A stretch of DNA of 64,000 bases from Bacteroidales bacterium (GTDB lineage: Bacteria; Bacteroidota; Bacteroidia; Bacteroidales; M50B96), in contig JAIOYV010000016.1 in the NCBI GenBank assembly GCA_021740905.1, forward strand, positions 18,828 through 82,827, read 5' to 3'. Below the pieces are notes generated by a model. The model was not told the origin of the DNA. It searched no databases and worked only from the letters and a program-made list of their open reading frames with translations. The stretch's first letter is position 1; the number at the start of each line of letters is the position of its first letter. This document shows, one piece after another, positions 26,100 to 34,531 of this stretch. The position numbers and the translations under genes are program-made.

Positions 26100-27143
26100 T
26101 TATGCTTTAATATTGGTGTGCATATTAAAAAGAAACCCTACAAAAACGTAGGAGCACAAAAACAAGATCATTCCAAGCTCGGGATCAAAAAGCGCAATGA
26201 TCGTTGCTTGTCCGCAGGTGCAGGCCCTGAAATTGGTCACCAATGAATAATAGGTCATTTCTCCCTCTGGATTCTTGAAAAAGAGAACCCCGGTCCAAAC
26301 TTGCAAAAAGATGGTCAGAACTCCCAATATGATAAATGTGTTATTGAGTTCTATCTCAAATGACTGAAATCCTACGTATGATGCGATAAATAAAACGGAA
26401 GGCAGGAAGGCCAGAATGATTGCAATTATTTTATTCCTCTCAATTCCATATTTCACCACAATTGTATTTTTCCCGGCAGCTTTATCCCCAATGTAATCTT
26501 TGAAATACGTATAGTAGGTCATCAATCCATTTAAGATGGCTATCAGCACCAGGGCACTTATCCGGCTTTTGGTAAAGTAGACTTCCATTGGCCCGGAAGC
26601 CAGAAAACCAAAAAGGCCACACATCGCTATCATCAACCCAAAAACGATATTGCCCAAGATCCCATAACCCTTGGCATATTCATAAACCACATTGAGCAAG
26701 GCACCAATAGCCAATGGGATCAAAGCAACGGGTTCAAGATAGAACCAGGTAATAAAAGTCATTGCGGTCATCAGAAAAAACGATAACAAGACTGCTTTGA
26801 GAGGATGCATTTCGCCTGAAACCATGGGCCGGTCGGGTGCATTTATCATGTCTTCTTTGCGGCCCAGGTAGTCGTTAATGATTTGATTTACCCCCCATGC
26901 CAGAAACAGCATGACTAAAATAACCAGCTTCTTTTCCGCCGGGGTTGGAACTTCAATCGATCTGACCAAATCAGAAGTTCCCCTTGCCCCTTCGGCTGTG
27001 GCCACAAACTGATAATACGATACACCTATCCAGCCTGCAATTCCAGTGATAAAGGAATAATAGAGCCGCATTGATTTTATGTATGCCCTCAAAAATATAA
27101 ATGTGGCGTTCTTGCTCAACGATTCTGCAACTTGTTTAACCAT
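26100..27143 (-). CDS. UbiA family prenyltransferase
   Basis: 347 residues, membrane protein with about nine helices. The first prenyl-diphosphate motif is NDYLGRKED (90-98) followed by INAPDRPMVSG, closest in feel to archaeal digeranylgeranylglyceryl-phosphate synthase-type UbiA proteins; the middle Asp of NDxxDxxxD is Gly94. The second motif is DYIGDKAAGKNT. It would move a prenyl chain to an acceptor at the membrane. The start shares one base with the radical SAM stop (TAATG). Acceptor unknown. Confidence 0.85.
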   Translation of the reverse strand: MVKQVAESLSKNATFIFLRAYIKSMRLYYSFITGIAGWIGVSYYQFVATAEGARGTSDLVRSIEVPTPAEKKLVILVMLFLAWGVNQIINDYLGRKEDMINAPDRPMVSGEMHPLKAVLLSFFLMTAMTFITWFYLEPVALIPLAIGALLNVVYEYAKGYGILGNIVFGLMIAMCGLFGFLASGPMEVYFTKSRISALVLIAILNGLMTYYTYFKDYIGDKAAGKNTIVVKYGIERNKIIAIILAFLPSVLFIASYVGFQSFEIELNNTFIILGVLTIFLQVWTGVLFFKNPEGEMTYYSLVTNFRACTCGQATIIALFDPELGMILFLCSYVFVGFLFNMHTNIKA

Positions 27144-28435
27144 TACAAATCCTCCAGTTTTTGATAAAAATCGGTTACACTTTCTCTATCCCAACTTTCG
27201 TATACTTCTCTCGATAGCTCAGTAGACAGAGGCAAACTTTTCAGCTCATTCTCTTTTTTTAATGTATGCACCTGACATGAGTATTTTTCGCAAAGCCAGG
27301 ATTGACAAGGCTTTTCAAATACTTTTCTCATTTTACCATAGATCTCGTCAAAATCATCGGTTTGGATGTTTCCAAATGATAAATTGAGAAACTCACATGC
27401 CTGCAAATCGCCTTTTGCGTTGATGTAAAAGCGGTCGGTGCCACCCGCTGTGCAGCCAAAGTACTGCGACGATTCCTCCAAAATCATGGGTGAGATGAAA
27501 GGATAATCGCGGTATTCTCTCTCCATGTTATATCGGTGCACGAGTTTGGAAACATGGGCCACATCGGTTTCTGTAAAATCCTCCAAACCCGAATCGAGCC
27601 ATCCTCCGGCAGGTTTTGGTTTTATCAATTGAAGGATTGAACCGTTGAAATCTTTGGCCACAACCATTAGCCTTTCAAAAGTCCCATCGTAAAAAGCATC
27701 TTTCAACAAACACGTATTGAAGGTTACTGCCAGGCCAACTTTGTGGCAAAGCTCAACTCCCTTCACAAGATTCTCCCAGGCATAGTCCACGCCCATAAAT
27801 TTATTTGCCAATTCGGGCTTGTCGGTGTGCAATGAAAACATAACCCCGATAATGTTCTTATTCTTTCGCAGTTCCGACAGGTTTTCAAAAGTCATCCCAT
27901 CACCGGTCGAGTTGATCAGTATCTCCGATCTTTCGTCGATGGCATCACAAACCCGCTTTAGGCGATCAAATACCAGGAAAGGTTCACCACCTTCGATATT
28001 GAAAAAAGCGGTTCCATTGTTCTGAATTTTTTTAACTGTAGCTACCAGTACATCAATATCTACATCCTTTCCTTTGTCGTGTTTTTGATAGCAATGAGGA
28101 CACTTGTACCTGCACGCCGAAGTCAATGAAATTAAGGCTGATATGCTTGGCATTTTCTCATCAAACACAGTCACCTTGTTGCAGCCATGAAAATAGGCTT
28201 TCGATGGAAATCCGGGCAAGTACAATTGAATCTTCAACCTATTTCCAATCTTGACATACTTGTTTTGTTTCATGTAGGAGAGGAAGAACAACAGCCTTCG
28301 CAGGACCCGGAAAAAGTACTTTGGTTTGAACTTGCCTTTTAGTAACTGGCCGAGGAAATAGACAAACGTAACTAACTTGATCTTTAGATTAAGAAGCACT
28401 TTCGAATAGCCCGTATAGTTTTTAATTTTAAGCAT
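27143..28435 (-). CDS. Radical SAM protein with SPASM-like C-terminus
   Basis: 430 residues. The [4Fe-4S]-SAM motif is Cys108, Cys112, Cys115 in ACRYKCPHCYQ, with NIEGGEPFLVF as the SAM-contacting GGEP. The C-terminal part has several Cys (FGCTAGG, QACEFLN, CQSWLCEKYSC) that may hold auxiliary clusters. An N-terminal ~100-residue extension with hydrophobic and basic stretches could attach it to the membrane. It may functionalise the lipid or acceptor used by UbiA, its overlapping neighbour. No peptide precursor gene is nearby, so peptide maturation is unlikely. Confidence 0.85.
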   Translation of the reverse strand: MLKIKNYTGYSKVLLNLKIKLVTFVYFLGQLLKGKFKPKYFFRVLRRLLFFLSYMKQNKYVKIGNRLKIQLYLPGFPSKAYFHGCNKVTVFDEKMPSISALISLTSACRYKCPHCYQKHDKGKDVDIDVLVATVKKIQNNGTAFFNIEGGEPFLVFDRLKRVCDAIDERSEILINSTGDGMTFENLSELRKNKNIIGVMFSLHTDKPELANKFMGVDYAWENLVKGVELCHKVGLAVTFNTCLLKDAFYDGTFERLMVVAKDFNGSILQLIKPKPAGGWLDSGLEDFTETDVAHVSKLVHRYNMEREYRDYPFISPMILEESSQYFGCTAGGTDRFYINAKGDLQACEFLNLSFGNIQTDDFDEIYGKMRKVFEKPCQSWLCEKYSCQVHTLKKENELKSLPLSTELSREVYESWDRESVTDFYQKLEDL

Positions 28436-28440
28436 GGGTT

Positions 28441-29490
28441 TTATATTAAGTCGTTCGATTTATACCAGTTTACAGTCCTCTCAATGCCTTCTTCCAGACA
28501 AAGCTCATTGGTAAAGTTCAGTAATTTTTTAGCTTTATCTGTTGAATATTCAATACTATCGTAGAACATATTTACCCGCCCACGGGTCAGCAAGGGAGGA
28601 TGTTTCATCTTAAATACTGTGTAAAATAGCTCCAATAAGAACCCAATGGGATAGGCAATTGTCTTAGGTAGATTGTTTGGCTTTTTCACTTTCGCACTTT
28701 TACAAAAAGTGGAAAAGATATGCTCCATCTTACCAACCTCTGCATTGCCAATTATGATCCTGTTGATCCCTTGCAATTTCCTTGAGAAGGCCAGGAAATA
28801 TGCCCTTGCCAGATCCCCTGCATACACCACATGAAACTTGTTTTTCTTACTGCCCAATAAAAAAGGAGTCCCGGCTTTGGCCGATTTTAAGTATTCAAAA
28901 AATCCGGTATTGAACTCGTTCTCGCCATAAACCCACACAGGTTCGATTACTGTCAAATTGATATGGTTTGCATTTGCAAACTGAATCGCTTCCATTGTGG
29001 CCAAAGCTTTCGTGTCCCGATAATAATTCATCTTACAAGGAAAAATCGAATCGAGAAAATATTGGTAATGCGAGTTGTAAGGCGAATCTTCGGATTTTAC
29101 TTCGATTGAGTTTTCCTCTCCATAACTTGAAATGGAACCTGTGATTAATACATTCTGAATGTGGTTTGCTTGGCAGGCTTTCAGGACATTCAAAGTTCCA
29201 ACCACATTGGTTTCATAAAAATCCTCGTAGTCGCCCCAATCCGAAACCTTCCCGGCAAGGTGAATAACAGAATCCATTCCCCTGAAAACATTTTCTAAGA
29301 ATGGAAGATAAGAAATGCTTCCATTGATGAATTTTACAGGAAGCATTTCGATATAGGTCAAAGAGCTACTTTCCCTGACCAGACACGAAACCTCGATTCC
29401 GTTTTTACAGAAACACTCAGCCACATGTCCTCCGATAAAGCCGGAAGCTCCTGTAATCATTACTTTTTCTATGTGTTTCTTCTCAGTCAT
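28441..29490 (-). CDS. NAD-dependent epimerase / 3-beta-HSD-like reductase
   Basis: 349 residues, extended SDR. TGASGFIGGHVAE is the NAD(P) motif (14-26); Tyr157 and Lys161 in YYRDTK are catalytic, with Ser in TGSISSYG. This subgroup includes reductases acting on lipid ketones. Within the cluster it could reduce the amino ketone formed by the alpha-oxoamine synthase or a beta-keto acyl chain. The stop is 5 nt before the radical SAM start and its own start abuts the ketosynthase stop. A sugar epimerase role is possible but less fitting. Confidence 0.8.
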   Translation of the reverse strand: MTEKKHIEKVMITGASGFIGGHVAECFCKNGIEVSCLVRESSSLTYIEMLPVKFINGSISYLPFLENVFRGMDSVIHLAGKVSDWGDYEDFYETNVVGTLNVLKACQANHIQNVLITGSISSYGEENSIEVKSEDSPYNSHYQYFLDSIFPCKMNYYRDTKALATMEAIQFANANHINLTVIEPVWVYGENEFNTGFFEYLKSAKAGTPFLLGSKKNKFHVVYAGDLARAYFLAFSRKLQGINRIIIGNAEVGKMEHIFSTFCKSAKVKKPNNLPKTIAYPIGFLLELFYTVFKMKHPPLLTRGRVNMFYDSIEYSTDKAKKLLNFTNELCLEEGIERTVNWYKSNDLI

Positions 29491-30780
29491 TTAGGCTTCA
29501 AATTTCTTTATTATCATTGCTGCATTGTGGCCACCAAAACCGTAAGAAGTTTTTAAAGCACAATTGATTTTCATGTTCATGGTTTCAGAGGCCAGGTTCA
29601 AATCTTCGAAAGTATTTTCAGCAATATTGGCATGAATTTTTGAATCACTTAACGAAAGCGCAGTCACCGCCACTTCAAAAGCACCACTGGCTCCAATCGT
29701 ATGTCCCATTATGCTTTTGGTTGAATTAATAAGAGGTTGATTAGCTTTCTCACCGAAAATTTCCAGGATTACCTTTTGCTCTACCTTATCATTCAGTTCA
29801 GTGGCTGTTCCGTGGGTGTTTAAATAATCAATCTTATGATTGCCAACTATCTGTTTTAATAGTTTGGTAATTTGCTCTCCCGATTCCTGAACCTGCACAA
29901 TATTATGGGCATCGCTATTCGATTGGTAATCTACAATCTCAGCATAAATATTCGTTCCCCGCTTTTGGGCCTTTTCCAATTCTTCCAGGATCAAAATGCA
30001 GCCTCCCCCTTCGGCAAATAAAAAACCGCTCCGGTCTCGTGAAAATGGCATGGGCCTACCATCAACAGATTTGGTCAATGTCCCCAGTGAATCGAAGCCA
30101 CGCAAAATAGCACCACTTTCATCGTTCAATCCTTCAATTCCACCTGTAATCATAGTGTCGGCATAACCATCCTTTATTTTGCGAAAGGCCTCGCCAATGG
30201 CATACGTTCCCGATGCGCAACTGGCATTCAGGGTGTAATTAAAGGCCTTGATCCCAAACAAAATAGAAACCCATGATGAGGCAGAATCGGGCATGGTTGC
30301 TGGAATTACCATTCGGTTAAACTTGGGTTGTGGATAATCGGGAGGCAGGTCGATTAGAAATTGCTTGTAGGTATGAAAGCTATAAAAACTAAACCCTGAG
30401 GCGAGGCTACTGATTCCATTTCCCAATAGGATTCCCGAATTTTCGAAGTTTTCAGGATTCAGTGGTTCATCCAGACCTGTTTTAAACCCGGCATCCATCA
30501 AGGCCAATTCAGTTCCCGTCAAAGCCAAAATAGAAGTAGATTCAAGGGTTCGGGCATATTTCTTAATGAAAGCAAAATCATCGAGGTTGATTTCGGGAAG
30601 AGGCACATAATAATCCGTTTTATAGTCGTGGTATTTCCGAAACTTATCAGGAATCCTTTCAGCCACAGATTTTCCTGAAAGGATATTTTCCCAGAATTCA
30701 TCCTTTCCAATTCCGTTTGCGCTAACAGGCCCAATGCCGGTAATGACTACCCTCCTTTTATTTCCTGTTGATTTCAACAT
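29491..30780 (-). CDS. Beta-ketoacyl-ACP synthase (FabF/KAS II type)
   Basis: 429 residues. Cys-His-His triad is visible: Cys188 in NASCASGTYAIG, His323 in NTHGTATELND, His360 in STKSIMGHTIGASGA (with Lys355). It elongates an ACP-bound acyl chain with malonyl-ACP. Overlaps the ThiL-like gene by 23 nt. The presence of only one ketosynthase, no chain-length factor and no FabG/FabZ/AT in the cluster suggests chain extension borrows primary fatty-acid enzymes or makes one special condensation. Confidence 0.9.
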   Translation of the reverse strand: MLKSTGNKRRVVITGIGPVSANGIGKDEFWENILSGKSVAERIPDKFRKYHDYKTDYYVPLPEINLDDFAFIKKYARTLESTSILALTGTELALMDAGFKTGLDEPLNPENFENSGILLGNGISSLASGFSFYSFHTYKQFLIDLPPDYPQPKFNRMVIPATMPDSASSWVSILFGIKAFNYTLNASCASGTYAIGEAFRKIKDGYADTMITGGIEGLNDESGAILRGFDSLGTLTKSVDGRPMPFSRDRSGFLFAEGGGCILILEELEKAQKRGTNIYAEIVDYQSNSDAHNIVQVQESGEQITKLLKQIVGNHKIDYLNTHGTATELNDKVEQKVILEIFGEKANQPLINSTKSIMGHTIGASGAFEVAVTALSLSDSKIHANIAENTFEDLNLASETMNMKINCALKTSYGFGGHNAAMIIKKFEA

Positions 30781-31771
30781 ATCTGAAAAGTTCCGTTAAA
30801 TAATACTTCATGTCATTATAATCCCGTGCACTGATATTGAAATTTGAAAAGTCAATGCACTCATCTTCGGTTTGCAAAATTTTGGAGTCCTTACTTTTTA
30901 CTTCCCCAATTTGGGTAAATTGCAATTCATGCTTTTTTGCATCAAGAAGAAATGCCTGTTTTTCATTCTCCTTGATTGTAAAAAGCAATTCATATTCACC
31001 ACATTCACCTATCAATAAAATACATGCAGGCTTACCTGTCAATTTCGACAACTCAATGCCCGCAGGAGTGTAGGGTACATTATTGACAAGGAAACCTGTA
31101 TTGTTCAATTCCGATATGGTATTAAGGGCACCCAGCACACCATCGCTGGTATCGATGCAGGAAGTAGCATACTTTTGAATGAGTTGAGATTCTTTCAGTC
31201 TTAGATTCAACTTTAGTCTGGGGAGATTAATACTACTAATCAGAGCATTATCATTCAAAAACAAGATCATCGTGGCTTCCATATTCCCTGCCCCAACCTC
31301 TCCCGTCATAAAAATAAGATCGCCTTCCTTCGCCCCTATTCTGGTAATGGGCTTTTCAGATTCGCCAATAGCCACACCCGTGTATTTCCAGGAATCGGAC
31401 CGACCCAGATCGCCCCCAATAAATCCAGCACCCACTTCTCGCAGCACTTTTGAAATACCTTCACTAAAGGCTTCGACATATTGGGTGTCCCATTTATCAT
31501 AATTGAAAGACATACTGTGCGCAAAGAAAAGGGGCTGACCACCGCTGGCAAGGATATCGCTTATTGTGGCAATGGCTACGTTTCTTCCCAATTCCTTTGG
31601 GTCATCATCCCGAAAGAAATCTTCCCGAGTGAAATCGTCCATCGAGAACAACACTTTACGATTGTGAAAATCAATGATCTCCGAATCGGACTGGAAGAAT
31701 TCGTTTTGCATGAATCCGCTTTTGGGAAGTACCCCGACTATTCTTTTAATAATGCTCGATTCCTTACTCAT
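30758..31771 (-). CDS. ThiL/AIR-synthase-like ATP-dependent enzyme
   Basis: 337 residues. PurM/ThiL-fold features: VLFSMDDFTREDFFR (metal-binding Asp pair), ELGRNVAIATISDILASGGQP (SDIAAMG-like), FIGGDLGRS, the GDLIFMTGEVGAGN block, and CIDTSDGVLGAL. Members use ATP to phosphorylate or activate a substrate. True ThiL is usually found with thi genes and none are here. As the first gene of the operon it may activate an acid or phosphorylate a small precursor. Its role in a ketosynthase pathway is not known to me. Confidence 0.8.
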   Translation of the reverse strand: MSKESSIIKRIVGVLPKSGFMQNEFFQSDSEIIDFHNRKVLFSMDDFTREDFFRDDDPKELGRNVAIATISDILASGGQPLFFAHSMSFNYDKWDTQYVEAFSEGISKVLREVGAGFIGGDLGRSDSWKYTGVAIGESEKPITRIGAKEGDLIFMTGEVGAGNMEATMILFLNDNALISSINLPRLKLNLRLKESQLIQKYATSCIDTSDGVLGALNTISELNNTGFLVNNVPYTPAGIELSKLTGKPACILLIGECGEYELLFTIKENEKQAFLLDAKKHELQFTQIGEVKSKDSKILQTEDECIDFSNFNISARDYNDMKYYLTELFRYVEINRK

Positions 31772-31813
31772 GTGGCCTTATAATTTATAATTATCTTCAA
31801 TTTTTTAATAAAG

Positions 31814-31821
31814 CAAATTTA
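31814..31821 (-). promoter_or_regulatory. Putative -7 box of the lipid-pathway operon
   Basis: The minus strand reads TAAATTTG, an exact TAnnTTTG match 43 nt before the first ATG at 31771. No good -33 TTTG is present. The rest of the 452-nt gap 31772-32223 contains only a 19-codon ORF at ~31881 without support and AT-rich sequence. Confidence 0.45.
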
Positions 31822-32223
31822 CAATCCTAATTTACGGATTTAAAATTGAGTTTTGCAATGAGAGATGGGATATTTGCACTATGAAAAAAGAAAAACCAGA
31901 ATTGCCTACTCTCCTCCCAACGATTTGCGATATTCAATAATTGACCACATCAGCCAAAGAAAAGCTGCAAAAGATGGAGTGATTTATTATTGGTTTTAGA
32001 GAAAAATGTTTTTCTGAAAATCTTATTTTCAAGAAGATCCCCCACAGAGCATCCCCCATTCTCCAAAAACGTGTTTGCTTTTTTTCAACCTGACATCAGG
32101 GTAAATGGATTATGAACTGTACTTAAAATAGTAAAGTACCGATGTTATTCTATGTATAGTAAAGGAGCAAATATTTTTCAGTGTATATTTTAATTATTAA
32201 TAATCTATTAAAAACAAGAGACG

Positions 32224-33594
32224 ATGAAAAAAATTTTACTTTTAGTTGTATCAGCATTCTTATGTGCGCCATTTTTACAAGCGCAAATGGTAGCTGATTT
32301 TGAGGACGGAACAAACGGGCCATTAACCCTCCATGTGATGGGCAGCGGTGCCTGGGATGATGACACCCAGCATCCTGTTGCCGAAACATTTATGGTAGTT
32401 GATAATCCTGATATTTCGGGTATAAACACCAGTGCCAAGGTGATGAAGTTTGTAAGAAGGGGCACTGTGAATGGGGGTATGCCCTGGGGTGGGTTTTGGG
32501 CAAATATAGTCCCAAATATAGATGTAACAACCAACAAGTACGTCCATGTGAAAGTATGGAAACCCAGAATTAGTCCACTAAAATTCAAATTAGAAGGTGG
32601 CCCTTCTGGAACACTTGAAACCGGTAGCATGTATCCACAAACCGTAGAGGGTATGTGGGAAGATATTGTATTCGATTTTACAACTATGGACGGTGCCTAT
32701 CCTGTTGTTGCGTTCATGCCTGATTTTGAAGACCCCCTGACCTTAGGTCCTGATACAAGTATCTATTTTGATGAGATTCTGGTTAGTAATGATTCTACTC
32801 CCATCATATTAAGCAATGTTATTGCCGATTTTGAAGATGGAACAAACGGGCCATTTACTTTCCATGTAATGGGTTGCGGTGCCTGGGATGATGATACCCA
32901 GCATCCGGTAAACGAAACCTTTATGGTGGTTGATAATCCTGATATTTCAGGCATTAACACCAGTGCTAAAGTGATGAAGTTTGTAAGAAGGGGCACCGTG
33001 AACGGTGGTATGCCCTGGGGTGGATTTTGGGCAAATGTACTCCCAAATGTGGATGTCACAACCAATAAATATGTCCATGTGAAAGTATGGAAAACCAGGA
33101 TAAGTCCATTAAAATTCAAATTAGAGGGTGGCCCATCCGGAACACTTGAAACGGCAAGCATGAATACACAATCAGGAATAAATATGTGGGAAGATATTGT
33201 ATTCGATTTTACTACTATGGATGGTGCCTATCCTGTTGTTGCGTTCATGCCTGATTTTGAAGACCCTTTGACTTTGGCTGATGATATAGATATCTATTTT
33301 GATGACATGATGGTCAGTGATGATCCTACTCCCATTTCACTTGGGGTAAATGAGGTTTTCTCAACAAACTTCACCCTTTACCCAAATCCATGTACTAATT
33401 CCTTCGAATTGAATAATACGGACTTTCAGGCATTAATAATTTATGATATTACGGGTCAGCAAGTCCTCAGTGCTAAAAACCTAAATACAGGAAATGTTTC
33501 TGTGGAAGTTTCTGCATTAAGCCAAGGCCTATATATTATATCTTTAGTTGATAGGAATAACAAACGTACTTCACGAAAATTAATAAAGAATTAA
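32224..33594 (+). CDS. Secreted protein of two near-identical beta domains plus T9SS sorting domain
   Basis: 456 residues. Signal peptide to LQAQ, then domain 1 (~24-195) and domain 2 (~200-372), offset by 177 residues and nearly identical (each has ADFEDGTNGP, GAWDDDTQHPV, RRGTVNGGMPWGGFWAN, FKLEGGPSGTLET, MPDFEDPLTL). The C-terminus is a type IX sorting domain (YPNPCTNSF, GLYIISLV). The domain looks like a jelly-roll carbohydrate-binding fold, but I do not recognise a CAZy family. It sits just upstream of the polysaccharide locus and may bind its glycan, though a terminator separates them. Confidence 0.8.
   Translation: MKKILLLVVSAFLCAPFLQAQMVADFEDGTNGPLTLHVMGSGAWDDDTQHPVAETFMVVDNPDISGINTSAKVMKFVRRGTVNGGMPWGGFWANIVPNIDVTTNKYVHVKVWKPRISPLKFKLEGGPSGTLETGSMYPQTVEGMWEDIVFDFTTMDGAYPVVAFMPDFEDPLTLGPDTSIYFDEILVSNDSTPIILSNVIADFEDGTNGPFTFHVMGCGAWDDDTQHPVNETFMVVDNPDISGINTSAKVMKFVRRGTVNGGMPWGGFWANVLPNVDVTTNKYVHVKVWKTRISPLKFKLEGGPSGTLETASMNTQSGINMWEDIVFDFTTMDGAYPVVAFMPDFEDPLTLADDIDIYFDDMMVSDDPTPISLGVNEVFSTNFTLYPNPCTNSFELNNTDFQALIIYDITGQQVLSAKNLNTGNVSVEVSALSQGLYIISLVDRNNKRTSRKLIKN
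32290..33340 (+). repeat. Tandem 531-nt intragenic duplication
   Basis: The stretch beginning at ~32293 recurs at ~32824 with few base changes, mostly at third codon positions. This is a recent domain duplication within the gene 32224-33594. Confidence 0.85.
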
Positions 33595-33631
33595 TTTCCA
33601 TAATAATAAATAGGGTTTCTTTTTCATAAGT

Positions 33632-33668
33632 AAAAATGCGGGCAAAATATTTTGTTCGCATTTTTTAT
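33632..33668 (+). terminator. Rho-independent-like terminator
   Basis: AAAAATGCG-g-GCAAAA (33633-33648) pairs with TTTTGT-t-CGCATTTTTT (33650-33666) and runs into T-rich sequence, 38 nt after the stop of the two-domain protein. Confidence 0.75.
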
Positions 33669-33833
33669 TTTTGATTTCAATCTATTGCTTTTCTATTTTT
33701 TTTGTCCACCCCTAAAAGTCATTTTTAGCCACAGCTTGCCCTGTCATCTTTGCGGGGAGTTATTACTTGCCTTTGGCAGGTGAAATTCGATCAATTCGAT
33801 GAAGAAACTATCATCTGATGTTGAAATGGAAAA

Positions 33834-33869
33834 TTTGTCCAACACCCATTTAAGATATATGTATATTTG
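33834..33869 (+). promoter_or_regulatory. Promoter of the sigma factor gene
   Basis: TTTG (33834-33837), 24 nt, then TATATTTG (33862-33869), 24 nt before the sigma factor start. The -7 box is a perfect TAnnTTTG; the spacer is a little longer than usual. This starts the polysaccharide locus. Confidence 0.5.
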
Positions 33870-33893
33870 TAGAAACATTATTACTTAATAAAC

Positions 33894-34466
33894 TTGGACA
33901 AGGACCTTATCCAGCGATTAGTCATAAAAGATGAACAAGCATTCGAATTGCTTTTCAGAAGATACTATTCCATGTTATGTCATTTTGCCACCCGGTTTAT
34001 TCATGATCAAGAGATGGCCGAAGATATTGTACAAGAGGTTTTTTACAAATTATGGAGGAATCCCTCGAATCTCGATTCCAAACAAAACATAGCTTCTTAT
34101 TTGATTAGGGCTGTTCAAAATCAAGGCCTGAACATTCTGGATCACCAACTTATTGAGAAAAAATATGCAGAAGTAATCCTGAATGCGAATTTTAATTCTA
34201 ATGATTTCTCATTATACGAACAAGTTTTTGGGCAAGAATTAGAAGAAAAGATTCAACGGGTTATCGTGGAAAAACTGCCCGAGGCTTGCCGTAATGTTTT
34301 TGAATTGAGCCGTAATGAAAGTTTAAAATATAAAGAGATAGCCGAAAAACTGAATATTTCTATTAAAACTGTCGAAACTCAAATATCCCGTGCTCTTGTC
34401 GTCCTTCGCAACGAGCTAAAAGAGTATATCACCTTCATCATAGCCATCATACTCCTGAATCAATAA
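33894..34466 (+). CDS. ECF-type RNA polymerase sigma-70 factor
   Basis: 190 residues starting with TTG at 33894; there is no ATG before residue 27 and an in-frame stop lies at 33870, so the TTG start is forced. Sigma region 2 (AEDIVQEVFYKLWRNP) and region 4 (KYKEIAEKLNISIKTVETQISRAL) are clear. Followed by FecR and a SusC with an STN domain, the classical trans-envelope signalling arrangement in which glycan binding releases the sigma factor. The C-terminus has a short hydrophobic tail (FIIAIILL). Confidence 0.92.
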   Translation: MDKDLIQRLVIKDEQAFELLFRRYYSMLCHFATRFIHDQEMAEDIVQEVFYKLWRNPSNLDSKQNIASYLIRAVQNQGLNILDHQLIEKKYAEVILNANFNSNDFSLYEQVFGQELEEKIQRVIVEKLPEACRNVFELSRNESLKYKEIAEKLNISIKTVETQISRALVVLRNELKEYITFIIAIILLNQ

Positions 34467-34531
34467 AATCCGAGTAGTTTTCCAAATGCCTGTAAGGGTA
34501 AACCTGTTATTAACTGTATTATAGATAACAA

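Noticed and set aside
27143-28435. Radical SAM peptide-maturase (RiPP) interpretation
   Set aside because: No small precursor ORF, protease or exporter gene is near. The neighbours are lipid and prenyl enzymes.
31881-31940. Short ORF of 19 codons starting MKKEKPEL in the gap before 32224
   Set aside because: No family, no start signal, and length within chance expectation.
32208-33161. Two similar minus-strand ORFs (140 and 132 residues)
   Set aside because: They look alike only because they are antisense to the duplicated domain of the protein at 32224-33594.
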